DNA of 64,000 nt from Candidatus Phosphoribacter hodrii (GCA_016707175.1 JADJIB010000002.1:248001-312000); one strand, 5' to 3'. Counted from the stretch's first letter, positions 1-9,233 are shown. Program-made: numbers and translations. The notes: generated from the sequence alone by a model not told the origin.

Positions 1-171
1 CCAGTGCTCGGGCGCCACCATGCCGGGCTCCTGCGCGAACGACGGCCGGGTTTCGTGGCCGTTCGTGCACCAATAGGAGATGTGCACGCGGGGAGCAGCC
101 TCGCCGCGCTCGGCCTCGCCCATGGGTCCGGCGCCAACACGGCTGCCACGGATCGCATTTCCACTCGCCAT
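1..171 (-). CDS. rbpA: RNA polymerase-binding protein RbpA (partial, 3' end outside window)
   Basis: RbpA is an actinobacterial protein that binds RNA polymerase and the principal sigma factor and promotes open-complex formation. The 57 visible codons start at an ATG on the minus strand and stay open to the window edge. The N-terminal arm (MASGNAIRGSRVG) is followed by the start of the zinc-ribbon-like core, YWCTNGHETRPSF, with Cys35 as the first metal-ligand candidate, then the family's PEHW. About half of the protein is missing off the left edge. It follows secG by 15 nt in the same direction, so co-transcription is likely. The family assignment is by sequence recognition. Confidence 0.9.
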   Translation of the reverse strand, partial: MASGNAIRGSRVGAGPMGEAERGEAAPRVHISYWCTNGHETRPSFAQEPGMVAPEHW

Positions 172-186
172 TGTCGTTCCCCCGTC

Positions 187-450
187 TCAGGCCGCGACGA
201 AACGCTCGACCAGGCCCAGCCCGACGACTGCCGTGAACCACAAGATGGCCACCGCGATCGTGAACCGGTCAAGGTTGCGCTCGGCCACGGTCGACCCGCC
301 CAGTGAGCTGGACATGCCGCCGCCGAACATGTCCGACAGGCCCCCACCCTTGCCCTTGTGCATGAGGATGAGCAGGGTCAGGAACAGGCCGGAGAGCACC
401 AGCAACGCCTGCAAGGCGATCTTCACCACGGTCACGAGTTGCGCGCCCAC
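187..450 (-). CDS. secG: Preprotein translocase subunit SecG
   Basis: SecG is the small non-essential subunit of the SecYEG protein-export channel in the cytoplasmic membrane. The 87-residue product has two membrane segments (about residues 9-28 and 62-84) separated by a glycine-rich loop with the family motif HKGKGGGLSDMFGGG and SSSLGGSTVAERNLDR. Length and topology are normal. It sits between tpiA and rbpA, the usual actinobacterial order. A hairpin made of two inverted GTATGCCG motifs lies between tpiA and secG, so secG may be partly uncoupled from the glycolytic transcript. Confidence 0.95.
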   Translation of the reverse strand: MGAQLVTVVKIALQALLVLSGLFLTLLILMHKGKGGGLSDMFGGGMSSSLGGSTVAERNLDRFTIAVAILWFTAVVGLGLVERFVAA

Positions 451-558
451 TTTCGGGTCGGTCGGAGTGCCCCGAGGGGCCGAGGGTCAGAATACCCGTA
501 GACCGCCCAGATCCCGAACGGCCCCACGCCGGCGCCCCTCGCACAGGGCCCCCACGCG

Positions 559-598
559 CAGGTATGCCGCCCGCTCGGGTGAGCGCGCGGCATACCTG
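559..598. terminator. Hairpin built from an inverted pair of the GTATGCCG motif, between tpiA and secG
   Basis: The outer arms CAGGTATGCCGC (559-570) and GCGGCATACCTG (587-598) are perfect complements. The intervening bases can extend the stem with an inner GCTC/GAGC pair around a GGGT loop. It lies 42-81 nt downstream of the tpiA stop. There is no clear T-run, so it is a terminator or processing hairpin by position rather than a textbook intrinsic terminator. Confidence 0.6.
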
Positions 599-639
599 GA
601 TCATGCGGCATAGCGTGAACTGCTGAGGTGACCGCGAGG

Positions 640-1428
640 TCAGCCGGTGACGTGGTCCTTGAACCGGCAGATCGCGGCGAACTCGGCGGCGTCGAGCGAA
701 GCGCCGCCGACGAGGGCGCCGTCGACGTCCTCCTTGGCCATGATGGCCGCGACGTTCGAGGACTTGACCGAGCCGCCGTAGAGCACGCGGACGCCGTCAG
801 CGAGGTCGCCGGAGTAGAGCTCGGCGAGCAGGGTGCGGATCGCCGCGCACACCTCCTGAGCGTCCTCGGGCGTGGCCACCTCGCCGGTGCCGATGGCCCA
901 GATGGGCTCATAGGCGATGACGATCGTGCGGGCCTGCTCGGCGGGAATGCCCTCAAGGTCGCGGGTCAGCTGAGCGACGACGTGGGCGACCTGGCCACCG
1001 GCCTTGCGGACGTCCAGGCCCTCGCCGCAGCACAGGATCGGAGTGACGCCGTGGCGGTAGGCAGCCTTGACCTTGTCGTTGATGACGGCGTCGGTCTCGG
1101 CGTGGTATTCGCGCCGCTCGCTGTGGCCGATCGTCACGTAGGTGCAGCCGAGCTTGGCGAGGAACGCCCCGGAGATCTCCCCGGTGTAGGCGCCCGAGTC
1201 GTGGACCGACAGGTCCTGGGCGCCGTAGCGCACGGACAACTTGTCGCCCTCGACGAGGGTCTGCACCGAACGCAGGTCGGTGAAGGGCGGCAGGACCGCG
1301 ACCTCGACCGCACCGAAGTCGTGCTTGCCGTCGCGAAGCGTCCAGTCGAGCTTCTGGACCAGGTGGGTCGCCTGCAGGTGGTCCTGGTTCATCTTCCAGT
1401 TACCGGCAAGCAGCGGAATGCGGCTCAT
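640..1428 (-). CDS. tpiA: Triosephosphate isomerase
   Basis: Interconverts dihydroxyacetone phosphate and glyceraldehyde 3-phosphate in glycolysis. The 262-residue protein has normal length and all catalytic motifs: GNWKMN near the N-terminus (Lys12), GHSERR for the catalytic His, YEPIWAIGTG for the catalytic Glu, and the phosphate-binding LYGGSVK near the C-terminus. The frame is open further upstream, but MSRIPLLAGNWKMN is the family start and leaves a 22-nt gap to pgk. It is third in the gap-pgk-tpiA glycolytic block. Confidence 0.97.
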   Translation of the reverse strand: MSRIPLLAGNWKMNQDHLQATHLVQKLDWTLRDGKHDFGAVEVAVLPPFTDLRSVQTLVEGDKLSVRYGAQDLSVHDSGAYTGEISGAFLAKLGCTYVTIGHSERREYHAETDAVINDKVKAAYRHGVTPILCCGEGLDVRKAGGQVAHVVAQLTRDLEGIPAEQARTIVIAYEPIWAIGTGEVATPEDAQEVCAAIRTLLAELYSGDLADGVRVLYGGSVKSSNVAAIMAKEDVDGALVGGASLDAAEFAAICRFKDHVTG

Positions 1429-1450
1429 AAGTGGTGCGGCTCCTTCGTGG

Positions 1451-2653
1451 TCAGCCGTTGAGGATGGCGATGCCGGGCAGTTCCTTGCCCTCGAGGTATT
1501 CCAGGGAGGCGCCGCCACCGGTGGAGATGTGACCGAACTGGTCGTCGGTGAAGCCCAACTGCCGAACGGCTGCGGCGGAGTCGCCGCCACCGACGACGGT
1601 CAGTGCCCCGTCGGCCGTGGCCTCGACGAGCGCCTTCGCGACGGCCGCCGTGCCCGCGGCATACGGCGCCATCTCGAACGCGCCCATCGGGCCATTCCAG
1701 AAGACCGTCTTCGCGTCGCGCACCTTGCTCGCGTAGAGCTCCGCGGAGCGGGGACCGATGTCGAGCCCCATCCGGTCAGCCGGTATGCCGTCCGCCGGCA
1801 CCACGTCGTGCTCGGCGTCGGCCGAGAACGCGGTCGCGGCGACGACGTCGACCGGCAGGATGATCTCGACGCCGGACTCCTTGGCCCGGGCGAGGTAACC
1901 CTTGCAGGTCTCGATGTTGTCCTTGTCGAGCAGGCTGGAACCGACCTCGTAGCCCTCGGCGGCGAGGAAGGTGAAGGCCATGCCGCCGCCGATGAGCAGC
2001 CGATCGGCCGTCTTCATGAGGTTCTCGATGACCGCGAGCTTGTCGGCGACCTTCGCGCCGCCGAGCACCACGGCATACGGACGGGCCGGGTCCTCGGTGA
2101 GGCGCTTGAGCACCTCAACCTCGGCCGCGACGAGACCGCCCATCGCCGACGGCAGCAGCCGGACGATGTCGTAGACGGAGGCCTGCTTGCGGTGGACGAC
2201 GCCGAAGCCGTCGGAGACGTAAGCGTCAGCGAGCGCGGCGAGCTGGGCGGCAAAGGCGGCCCGCTCCCCCTCGTCCTTGCTCGTCTCACCCGCGTTGAAG
2301 CGGATGTTCTCCAACAGGGCGACGTCACCGTCGGCCAACCCCGCGACAACGGCCTGGGCCGACTCGCCGACGGTGTCGGTGGCGAAGGCCACCTTCTGGC
2401 CGAGCAATTCGCTCATCCGGCCGACGACCGGGGCGAGGGAGTACTTGTCTTCAGGCGCACCCTTCGGCCGACCGAGGTGGGCGCACACGACAACGCGTGC
2501 GCCCGCCTCGGCGAGGGCCTTGATGGTCGGCACCGAGGCGCGGATCCGGCCGTCGTCGGTGATGTTCTTGTCACCGTCGAGGGGAACGTTGAGATCCGAG
2601 CGGACGAGAACGCGCTTGCCGCGCAGGTCGCCCAATCCGGCAATGGTCTTCAC
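1451..2653 (-). CDS. pgk: Phosphoglycerate kinase
   Basis: Transfers a phosphate from 1,3-bisphosphoglycerate to ADP in the lower part of glycolysis. The 400-residue monomeric enzyme shows the signature RSDLNVPLDG near residue 18, GRPKG in the N-domain, the adenine-side GGAKVADK, and the C-terminal GGGDSAAAV and STGGGASLEYLEGK. It lies between gap and tpiA with short gaps (45 nt and 22 nt), consistent with one operon. Three copies of the GTATGCCG motif fall inside this gene. Confidence 0.97.
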   Translation of the reverse strand: MKTIAGLGDLRGKRVLVRSDLNVPLDGDKNITDDGRIRASVPTIKALAEAGARVVVCAHLGRPKGAPEDKYSLAPVVGRMSELLGQKVAFATDTVGESAQAVVAGLADGDVALLENIRFNAGETSKDEGERAAFAAQLAALADAYVSDGFGVVHRKQASVYDIVRLLPSAMGGLVAAEVEVLKRLTEDPARPYAVVLGGAKVADKLAVIENLMKTADRLLIGGGMAFTFLAAEGYEVGSSLLDKDNIETCKGYLARAKESGVEIILPVDVVAATAFSADAEHDVVPADGIPADRMGLDIGPRSAELYASKVRDAKTVFWNGPMGAFEMAPYAAGTAAVAKALVEATADGALTVVGGGDSAAAVRQLGFTDDQFGHISTGGGASLEYLEGKELPGIAILNG

Positions 2654-2698
2654 GGTGCCAACCTCCTGGAGTGTGGTGTCTCTGGTGGGACTAGCGGG

Positions 2699-3706
2699 TC
2701 AGAGCTTCGACCCGACGAGGGCGCAGAGGTCCACGAGGCGGTTGCTGTAGCCCCACTCGTTGTCGTACCAGCCGAGCACCTTGACCTGGTTGCCGATGAC
2801 CTTGGTCAGCGGGGCGTCGAAGATGCACGAGGCCGGGTCGGTCTCGATGTCCTTGGACACGATCGGGTCCTCGGTGTAGACGAGGTAACCCTTGAGCGGG
2901 CCGGACTCGGCCGCAGCCTTGACGATGGCGTTGACCTCGGCGACGGTCGTCTCGCGAGCGGCCTCGAAGGTGAGGTCGGTTGCCGAGCCGGTCGGTGTCG
3001 GGACGCGCATGGCGTAGCCGTCGAGCTTGCCCTTGAGCTCGGGCAGGACGAGCGCCACGGCCTTGGCGGCACCGGTGGTCGTCGGGACCATGTTGAGAGC
3101 GGCGGCGCGGGCGCGACGCAGGTCCTTGTGCGGGGCGTCCTGCAGGTTCTGGTCCTGCGTGTAGGCGTGGATAGTCGTCATGAGGCCCTTGACGATGCCG
3201 AGGCCGTCGTTGAGCGCCTTGGCCATGGGGGCCAGACAGTTGGTCGTGCACGACGCGTTCGAGATGACCGTGTGCAGGGCCGGGTCGTACTTGTCGTCGT
3301 TGACACCCATGACGATGGTGATGTCCTCGTTGGACGCCGGCGCCGAGATGATGACCTTCTTCGCGCCGCCGTCGACGTGGGCCTTGGCCTTGGTCGCGTC
3401 GGTGAAGAAGCCGGTGGACTCGATGACGATGTCAGCACCGACGCTGGCCCAGTCGAGCTTGGCCGGGTCGCGCTCGGCCCAGGCGGCGAAGGTCTTGCCG
3501 TTGGCCGTGATCGAGGCCTCGTCGTAGGTGACCTCGCCCGGGAAACGCCCGAGGATCGAGTCGTACTTCAACAGGTGCGCGAGGCTCTTGTTGTCAGTCA
3601 GGTCGTTGACAGCCACGACCTCGATGTCGGCGCCGGACTCGACAACGGCCCGGTAGAAGTTACGGCCGATGCGGCCGAAGCCGTTGATGCCTACCTTGAC
3701 GGTCAC
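2699..3706 (-). CDS. gap: Glyceraldehyde-3-phosphate dehydrogenase, type I
   Basis: Oxidative phosphorylation of glyceraldehyde 3-phosphate with NAD+. The 335-residue protein starts MTVKVGINGFGRIGR (Rossmann fold) and carries the active-site SNASCTTNCLAP with the nucleophilic cysteine. WYDNEWGYSNRLVDL closes the catalytic domain. It is the first gene of the gap-pgk-tpiA block. The upstream gap of 325 nt to whiA suggests it has its own promoter. No GTATGCCG motif occurs in the gene, in line with a highly expressed gene avoiding rare codons. Confidence 0.97.
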   Translation of the reverse strand: MTVKVGINGFGRIGRNFYRAVVESGADIEVVAVNDLTDNKSLAHLLKYDSILGRFPGEVTYDEASITANGKTFAAWAERDPAKLDWASVGADIVIESTGFFTDATKAKAHVDGGAKKVIISAPASNEDITIVMGVNDDKYDPALHTVISNASCTTNCLAPMAKALNDGLGIVKGLMTTIHAYTQDQNLQDAPHKDLRRARAAALNMVPTTTGAAKAVALVLPELKGKLDGYAMRVPTPTGSATDLTFEAARETTVAEVNAIVKAAAESGPLKGYLVYTEDPIVSKDIETDPASCIFDAPLTKVIGNQVKVLGWYDNEWGYSNRLVDLCALVGSKL

Positions 3707-3801
3707 TGTGATCTAAACCTTCCGACTGGAGTCGATGGACACGCCCCCGGGCTCACCTCGACGACCAGCGGCCGTCGTCGGCAGCCCGTGGTACCGCCCC
3801 A

Positions 3802-3832
3802 ACCCTAGTGCTCCCAGCGGCCCGCGGTCTAA
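3802..3832 (-). promoter_or_regulatory. Candidate promoter for gap-pgk-tpiA
   Basis: On the minus strand a TTAGAC hexamer (3827-3832) is followed after 19 nt by TAGGGT (3802-3807), which fits the actinobacterial TANNNT -10 pattern. Transcription would start about 90 nt upstream of the gap start codon. The spacer is slightly long. This rests on pattern matching only. Confidence 0.3.
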
Positions 3833-3939
3833 GCGGTCTCAAGACGCAAATCGAGGTCAGGACGTAGGTCCTTGCCGGGCCGTGACGCACGCCACCGCAG
3901 GGTGAGCAGCGGGTGTCGCGCAGATGTCCAGAAGGTGGC

Positions 3940-3969
3940 GCACGGCATACCCCATGGGGTATGCCGTGC
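3940..3969. terminator. Perfect 30-nt palindrome of two GTATGCCG motifs, between whiA and gap
   Basis: The 15-nt arms, GCACGGCATACCCCA (3940-3954) and its exact complement (3955-3969), contain CGGCATAC and GTATGCCG back to back. It starts 62 nt downstream of the whiA stop codon and lies upstream of the candidate gap promoter. It is the likely end point of the uvrC-rapZ-yvcK-whiA transcript. The rest of the 325-nt gap (3707-4031) holds the candidate gap promoter and no gene that I can see. Confidence 0.6.
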
Positions 3970-4031
3970 TGCCGCGGGTCAGCGCGCGGCGGCTACTCCG
4001 CGTGCGGCGGCGGCGGCCGGTGCGGCGACGG

Positions 4032-5009
4032 TCACTCGAGCATGTCGGGGGTGAGGCTGGCCTCGGTGCTCGGGATCCCGAGATCGGCGGCCTTCTTGTC
4101 AGCCATCGCCAACAGCCGCCGGATCCGTCCCGCGACCGCGTCCTTGGTCATCGGCGGCGACGCCAACTCACCGAGCTCCTCCAGGGAGGCCTGCTTGTGT
4201 TGCAGACGCAACGCACCGGCCTCCTTGAGGTGGTCGGGAGCCTCGTCGCCGAGAATCTCCAGGGCACGCTCCACCCGGGCTCCGGCCGCGACGGCGGCGC
4301 GCGCCGAGCGGCGGAGGTTCGCGTCGTCGAAGTTGGCCAGCCGGTTGGCCGTCGCGCGCACCTCGCGGCGCATCCGACGCTCTTCCCACGCCAGCACGGC
4401 GTCGTGGGCACCCATCTTGGTGAGCATGGCCGCGATGGCGTCACCGTCGCGGATGACCACTCGGTCGACGCCGCGCACCTCGCGGGCCTTGGCCGCAATG
4501 CCCAAGCGACGGGCGGCGCCGACCAGGGCCAGCGCTGCCTCGGGGCCGGGGCAGGTTACTTCGAGCGCGCTCGACCGACCCGGCTCGGTCAGGGAGCCGT
4601 GGGCGAGGAAGGCCCCGCGCCAGGCAGCTTCGGCGTCGCAGGCGCTGGAGGAGACCACCTTTGGGGGCAGCCCTCGCACGGGCCTCCCACGACCGTCGAC
4701 GAGGCCGGTCTGACGTGCCAGGATCGCCCCGTCGTCGACGACGCGCAGGACATACCGACTCCCCCGCCGCAGGCCGCCACCGGACATGACGACGACTTCG
4801 GCGCGATGGCCATAGAGCTCAGCGATGTCCCTGCGCAGCCGACGGACGGCGTTGGCGGTGTCGAGCTCAGCTTCGATGACGATCTGGCCCCCGACGATGT
4901 GCAAGCCTCCGGCGAAGCGGATCGTGGCCGAGACCTCAGCCTTGCGACAGCACGGCTTGGCGATCTGCAGCCGGGACAGCTCGTCCTTCACTCGCGCCGT
5001 CATGGCCAT
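4032..5009 (-). CDS. whiA: DNA-binding protein WhiA
   Basis: WhiA is a sporulation/cell-division regulator in actinomycetes and a general Gram-positive chromosome/division factor. The 325-residue product has the WhiA N-terminal region starting MAMTARVKDELSRL, a LAGLIDADG-like middle (ATIRFAGGLHIVGG and RGAFLAHGSL), and a C-terminal helix-turn-helix region (LEELGELASPPMTKDAVAGRIRRLL). There are two candidate ATGs 6 nt apart and the upstream one is used here. The rapZ-yvcK-whiA order is the conserved arrangement across Firmicutes and Actinobacteria. Confidence 0.96.
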   Translation of the reverse strand: MAMTARVKDELSRLQIAKPCCRKAEVSATIRFAGGLHIVGGQIVIEAELDTANAVRRLRRDIAELYGHRAEVVVMSGGGLRRGSRYVLRVVDDGAILARQTGLVDGRGRPVRGLPPKVVSSSACDAEAAWRGAFLAHGSLTEPGRSSALEVTCPGPEAALALVGAARRLGIAAKAREVRGVDRVVIRDGDAIAAMLTKMGAHDAVLAWEERRMRREVRATANRLANFDDANLRRSARAAVAAGARVERALEILGDEAPDHLKEAGALRLQHKQASLEELGELASPPMTKDAVAGRIRRLLAMADKKAADLGIPSTEASLTPDMLE

Positions 5010-5176
5010 TGATCGAACCTGCCCTTGCCTCGTGTGTCACCAATCGGATCGACCCGCCCCTGGGTGACGAATGCCGCGTCAGCCTAGCCGATGGGAGGTT
5101 CGCGTGCGGCTCAAGATGAACATCGATCAACATCTCGGGCAACGGGTTGACGGGGCTGCGGCACCCCGCGCTCGAC

Positions 5177-6115
5177 TCATCCCATGAGGTCCCGGTATGC
5201 CGCGGCGAGACGGAGCGCGTCGTGCTGGCCGGGGCGCCCGGTGGCGGCGATCGGCGAAGTCACCAACCGCGCTCCCAAGCCACTGGCGACCGCTGCCACC
5301 TCGTCGGCATCGTCGAGGACGCTCGGGTCGGCCAGGACGACGTCAAGGCGCAATTCGGGGGCATGCCGCCCCAACGAGGTGAGGTGGTCGACAGCCCGGA
5401 AGCCCTTCGTCTCGCCCTGGTGGACAGCGAGATTGAGGTTGAGGACCCGTTTGCCGCTCGTCCGGACCAGCGCATCGCGGACGTCGGGCACGAGGACATG
5501 GGGAAGGACCGAGGTGAACCACGACCCGGGCCCGAGGAGGACCCAATCGGCGTCGTCGATCGCGGCCAGCGCTTCGGGACAGGGCTGGGGTTGGGCAGGG
5601 CGCAGCCGAATGCTGGACACCCGGCCGCGGGTCGACGCCACTCGGTGCTGGCCACAGACGACGGACATGTCGTCGGGTCGATCCGGGTCGGCCCCGACGA
5701 CGTCCGCCTCGATCTCCAACGGCTCGCCGGCCATGGGCAGGACCCGCCCCCGGGAGTCCAACAGTCTCGCCACGAGGTCAAGGCCGGCGACGGTATCGCC
5801 CAACTGGTCCCAGAGGGCGACGATCAAGAGGTTGCCCATCGCATGACCGCCCAACGGGCCATCCCCACCGAACCGGTGTTGGAGCACGTCGCGCCAGATC
5901 TGCCCCCACGGCCGGTCGTCGCAGAGGGCGGCCAGCGCCATCCGCAGGTCGCCCGGCGGCAGGACGTTGAACTCGTCGCGCAGCCGACCGGATGATCCCC
6001 CGTCGTCGGCCACCGTGACCACTGCCGTCACCCGATCGGTCACCAGACGCAGCGCCGCCAACGACGCCGCCAAGCCGTGCCCGCCCCCCAACGCCACCAC
6101 CCGGGGACCGTTCAT
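5177..6115 (-). CDS. yvcK: YvcK/CofD-like gluconeogenesis factor
   Basis: UDP-sugar-binding protein of the YvcK family, needed for growth on gluconeogenic carbon and for cell-wall precursor balance in relatives. It has 312 residues. The nucleotide-binding start MNGPRVVALGGGHG is followed by VTVADDGGSSGRLR and LGPGSWFTSVLPH, both typical. The start codon overlaps the rapZ stop by 4 nt (ATGA), so the two are translationally coupled. Confidence 0.94.
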   Translation of the reverse strand: MNGPRVVALGGGHGLAASLAALRLVTDRVTAVVTVADDGGSSGRLRDEFNVLPPGDLRMALAALCDDRPWGQIWRDVLQHRFGGDGPLGGHAMGNLLIVALWDQLGDTVAGLDLVARLLDSRGRVLPMAGEPLEIEADVVGADPDRPDDMSVVCGQHRVASTRGRVSSIRLRPAQPQPCPEALAAIDDADWVLLGPGSWFTSVLPHVLVPDVRDALVRTSGKRVLNLNLAVHQGETKGFRAVDHLTSLGRHAPELRLDVVLADPSVLDDADEVAAVASGLGARLVTSPIAATGRPGQHDALRLAAAYRDLMG

Positions 6116-7050
6116 TCGCGGCCGAGATCGCGATGCACGACGAAGGCCACCACGCGCTCCGGGTCGAAGCGCGCGGCCAGCGCCTCGGTGACGGCGACCG
6201 AGCGATGCTTACCGCCCGTGCAGCCGATTGCGAGGGTGACATACCGCCGCCCCTCGCGCTGATAGCCGGCCAGCACGGGGTCGAACAGCGCGATCGCCCG
6301 GTCGAGGAACTCCGTTGCGCCGGCCTGGCCGAGCACGTAGTCGGCGACGTCGGTGTCGATTCCGGACTTGGCCCGCAACTCCGGGACCCAGAACGGGTTC
6401 GGCAGGAAGCGCATGTCCAGGACGAAGTCCGCATCGAGGGGGACGCCGTACTTGAAGCCGAACGACATGACCGCCAAGCGCACCCGGGACCCGACGGTGG
6501 CGTCGAGGAGCAAGGACACCTTGGCGTGCAGTTGGTGGACGTTCAGCCCCGAGGTGTCGACGATGACGTCCGCCTCCGACCGTAGGTCGGCCATGAGAGT
6601 GCGTTCGGCGGCGATCGCGTCAAGGAGTCGCCCGTTGCCCTGCAACGGATGTGGTCGTCGCACGCTCTCGAACCGGCGTACCAACGCCTCGTCCGTGGCA
6701 TCGAGGAAGAGCAAGACCGGTCGATGCGGACCGGACGTGAGTTGTTCGAGCAGGTGCGCGTCCTGGCCGGACAGCCACCGGGTCCGGGCATCGATGACGA
6801 CGGCCAGCCGGGGCGACGGGCCGCCGTCCGCCGGCGGCCGGGCGCGCTCGTGCAACGACTCGAGGTCCGGCAGCAACTGCGGTGGGAGGTTCTCGACCAC
6901 ATGCCACCCGTGGTCCTCGAGCGCCTTGGCGACCGTGGACCGCCCGGCCCCGCTCATCCCCGTGACGACGACGAGGGGCGCTGGGCCTCCGTCGGCCGGC
7001 ACGGCCCGCAGCCCCTCCACAGGCACATGTTCGGGTGCGTGCTCGTCCAT
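6112..7050 (-). CDS. rapZ: RapZ family RNase adapter / nucleotide-binding protein
   Basis: P-loop ATP/GTP-binding protein. In E. coli RapZ targets a small RNA to RNase E, while the actinobacterial role is not settled. The 312 residues show Walker A GMSGAGRST near residue 31, the family motif VENLPPQLLPDL, VIDARTR, DATDEALVRRF and the C-terminal IGCTGGKHRSVAV. It lies 15 nt downstream of uvrC and overlaps yvcK by 4 nt. Confidence 0.93.
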   Translation of the reverse strand: MDEHAPEHVPVEGLRAVPADGGPAPLVVVTGMSGAGRSTVAKALEDHGWHVVENLPPQLLPDLESLHERARPPADGGPSPRLAVVIDARTRWLSGQDAHLLEQLTSGPHRPVLLFLDATDEALVRRFESVRRPHPLQGNGRLLDAIAAERTLMADLRSEADVIVDTSGLNVHQLHAKVSLLLDATVGSRVRLAVMSFGFKYGVPLDADFVLDMRFLPNPFWVPELRAKSGIDTDVADYVLGQAGATEFLDRAIALFDPVLAGYQREGRRYVTLAIGCTGGKHRSVAVTEALAARFDPERVVAFVVHRDLGRE

Positions 7051-7065
7051 GCTCGGTCCTCCCGC

Positions 7066-9120
7066 TCAGTCGAGGATCTCTCCGGTGGTCACGTTAACGC
7101 TCGCAGGTTTCGTCGCGGTGTCGCGGGCCAGCGCCACGACGATCGCCGTCGCCAGGGACGGCCCGATCCCGGGCACCTCCTGGATCTCTTCCGGCGTGGC
7201 CGCTCGCAGCCGCTTGACCGAGCCGAACCTCGCCAGGAGCGCCGCGCGACGCGACGGACCAAGACCGGGTATGCCGTCGAGCACCGATGCGGTCATCGCC
7301 TTGGCCCGGCGCTGTCGGTGGAAGGTGATGGCGAACCGGTGGGCTTCGTCGCGGACCCGTTGCAGGAGGTAGAGACCCTCGCTCGTGCGCGGGAGGATGA
7401 TCGGGAAGTCCTGTCCGGGAACCCACACCTCCTCCAGCCGCTTGGCCAGTCCCACGAGGGCCAGGTCGGTGATCCCCAGCTCCCGCAAGGCGGCTGCCGC
7501 GGCGGTGACCTGTGGGAGTCCCCCGTCCACGACGACGAGGTTGGGTCGGTAGGCGAACTTGCGCGGGCGCCCGGTCTGCGGGTCGAGGCCGGGGACGAGC
7601 GGCATACCCCCTGGTTCACCGGACGACCCCGACAGGGCCGCCGCTTCGGCGGCCTCCTGTGCCTCCTGAGCCGCAGCCGACTCGGCGGCCACCAGTCGGG
7701 AGAACCGGCGGGTGAGGACTTCGCGCATGGCAGCGGTGTCGTCGACCGTGGCTTCGGCATGGAGTTGCCCAGCGGGCCCGTCATCGGGCTGCGGGTCGGG
7801 GCCTCCCACGAGGAAGCGTCGGTATTCGCCGGTGCGCGCCAAACCGTCCTCGAAGACGACCATCGAAGCGACGATGTTGGTGCCTTGCACGTGTGACACG
7901 TCGAAGCATTCGATCCGCAGTGGCGCATCGCGAAGGTCGAGCGCCTCCTGCAACTCCTGTAGGGCCACGCTGCGCGCCGTGAGATCACCGGCGCGACTGA
8001 GCTTGTGTCGGGCCAGGGACTGCGCGGCGTTGCGTTCGACGGTCTCCATCAGGGCTCGCTTGTCACCCCGGCGCGGGACGCGCAGGTCGACCGCTGCCCC
8101 TCGCCGGGTGGCGAGCCACGACGCGACCGGGCCCGGGTCGGAGGGCAGGACGGGGACGAGCACCTCACGGGGAACGGCGTCGGGGGGCTGGTCGCCGTAG
8201 ACCTGCTGCAGGAGGTGCTCGACGAGGTCGGGAAGGTCTTCGTGTTCCTTCTCGCCCACCCACCCGCGTTGGCCACGGACTCGCCCGCCGCGGACATGGA
8301 AGACCTGTACGGCCGCTTCGAGCTCGTCGTCGACGATGGCGAATACGTCGGCGTCGGTCGCGTCGCCCAGGACCACGGCGTTCTTCTCCAGCGCCTTGGT
8401 GAGTGCCACGAGGTCGTCCCGCAGCCGAGCCGCCCGCTCGAACTCCAACTCGGCGGCGGCGTCGTGCATGGCCCGCTCGGTGCGACGGACGAAGCGGGTG
8501 GTGTTGCCCGCCATGAAGTCGCAGAACTCCTCGGCGATGGCGCGGTGTTCGTCCTCGGTGACCCGCCCGACGCAGGGTGCCGCGCACTTGTCGAGGTAGC
8601 CCAGCAGACAGGGGCGTCCGCTCTGGGCCGCCCGCTTGAACACGCCGGTGCTGCACGTGCGGATCGGGAACACGCGCAGGAGCAGGTCGAGCGTCTCGCG
8701 GATCGCCCAGGCATGCGAGTAGGGCCCGAAGTAGCGGGTGCCCTTGCGCTTGGCGCCGCGCAGGACCTGAGCTCGGGGGAACTGCTCCCCCAAGGTGACC
8801 GCGAGGAACGGGTAGGACTTGTCGTCGCGGTATCGGACGTTGAAGCGCGGATCGAACTCCTTGATCCACGCGTATTCCAGCTGCAGCGCCTCGACCTCGT
8901 TGCCGACGACGGTCCACTCGACGCTGGCGCCCGTGCGGACCATGGTCGCCGTGCGGGGGTGCAGGGCGGCAATGTCCTGGAAGTAGGACGACAGGCGTGG
9001 GCGCAGCGACTTGGCCTTGCCGACGTAGATGACCCGCCCGGAGGCGTCCCGGAACCGATAGACCCCGGGGTCGAGCGGGATCTGGCCCGGGGCCGGGCGG
9101 TACGTCGATGGGTCGGCCAC
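7066..9120 (-). CDS. uvrC: Excinuclease ABC subunit C
   Basis: Makes both incisions in nucleotide excision repair after UvrA/UvrB damage recognition. The 684-residue product has the N-terminal GIY-YIG nuclease (PGVYRFRDASGRVIYVGKAK), a UVR domain around residues 205-245 for UvrB contact, and a second nuclease domain with RIECFDVSH and VVVDGGLPQV. A C-terminal pair of helix-hairpin-helix motifs follows (GIPGLGPSRR, VPGIGPSLA). Length is normal. It is the first gene of the uvrC-rapZ-yvcK-whiA block. Confidence 0.96.
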   Translation of the reverse strand: MADPSTYRPAPGQIPLDPGVYRFRDASGRVIYVGKAKSLRPRLSSYFQDIAALHPRTATMVRTGASVEWTVVGNEVEALQLEYAWIKEFDPRFNVRYRDDKSYPFLAVTLGEQFPRAQVLRGAKRKGTRYFGPYSHAWAIRETLDLLLRVFPIRTCSTGVFKRAAQSGRPCLLGYLDKCAAPCVGRVTEDEHRAIAEEFCDFMAGNTTRFVRRTERAMHDAAAELEFERAARLRDDLVALTKALEKNAVVLGDATDADVFAIVDDELEAAVQVFHVRGGRVRGQRGWVGEKEHEDLPDLVEHLLQQVYGDQPPDAVPREVLVPVLPSDPGPVASWLATRRGAAVDLRVPRRGDKRALMETVERNAAQSLARHKLSRAGDLTARSVALQELQEALDLRDAPLRIECFDVSHVQGTNIVASMVVFEDGLARTGEYRRFLVGGPDPQPDDGPAGQLHAEATVDDTAAMREVLTRRFSRLVAAESAAAQEAQEAAEAAALSGSSGEPGGMPLVPGLDPQTGRPRKFAYRPNLVVVDGGLPQVTAAAAALRELGITDLALVGLAKRLEEVWVPGQDFPIILPRTSEGLYLLQRVRDEAHRFAITFHRQRRAKAMTASVLDGIPGLGPSRRAALLARFGSVKRLRAATPEEIQEVPGIGPSLATAIVVALARDTATKPASVNVTTGEILD

Positions 9121-9211
9121 GGCCCCACTGTAGGAGGCGGGACCGACGGCCCCCCTGCGGCGCTCACGCGCGGGCCATCGTCCCCCGATGTTCCTGTTCT
9201 GGTCGGCTCTG

Positions 9212-9233
9212 GTCGCGGCCTCCGGCCGCCGAC
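9212..9233. terminator. Possible short hairpin after the Rieske gene
   Basis: GCGGCC and GGCCGC (9215-9220 and 9224-9229) can pair around a 3-nt loop, with flanking GTC/GAC extending the stem imperfectly. It begins directly after the stop codon of the Rieske gene and lies before uvrC. There is no T-run. Confidence 0.35.

Noticed and set aside
1241..3808. An 855-codon open frame on the plus strand opposite tpiA, pgk and gap, and similar long antisense frames (for example 16177-19320 opposite uvrA, 52074-55004 opposite infB)
   Set aside because: These are typical of high-G+C DNA, where the antisense of strongly codon-biased genes is free of stops. The products are low in domain character and run exactly opposite well-supported genes.
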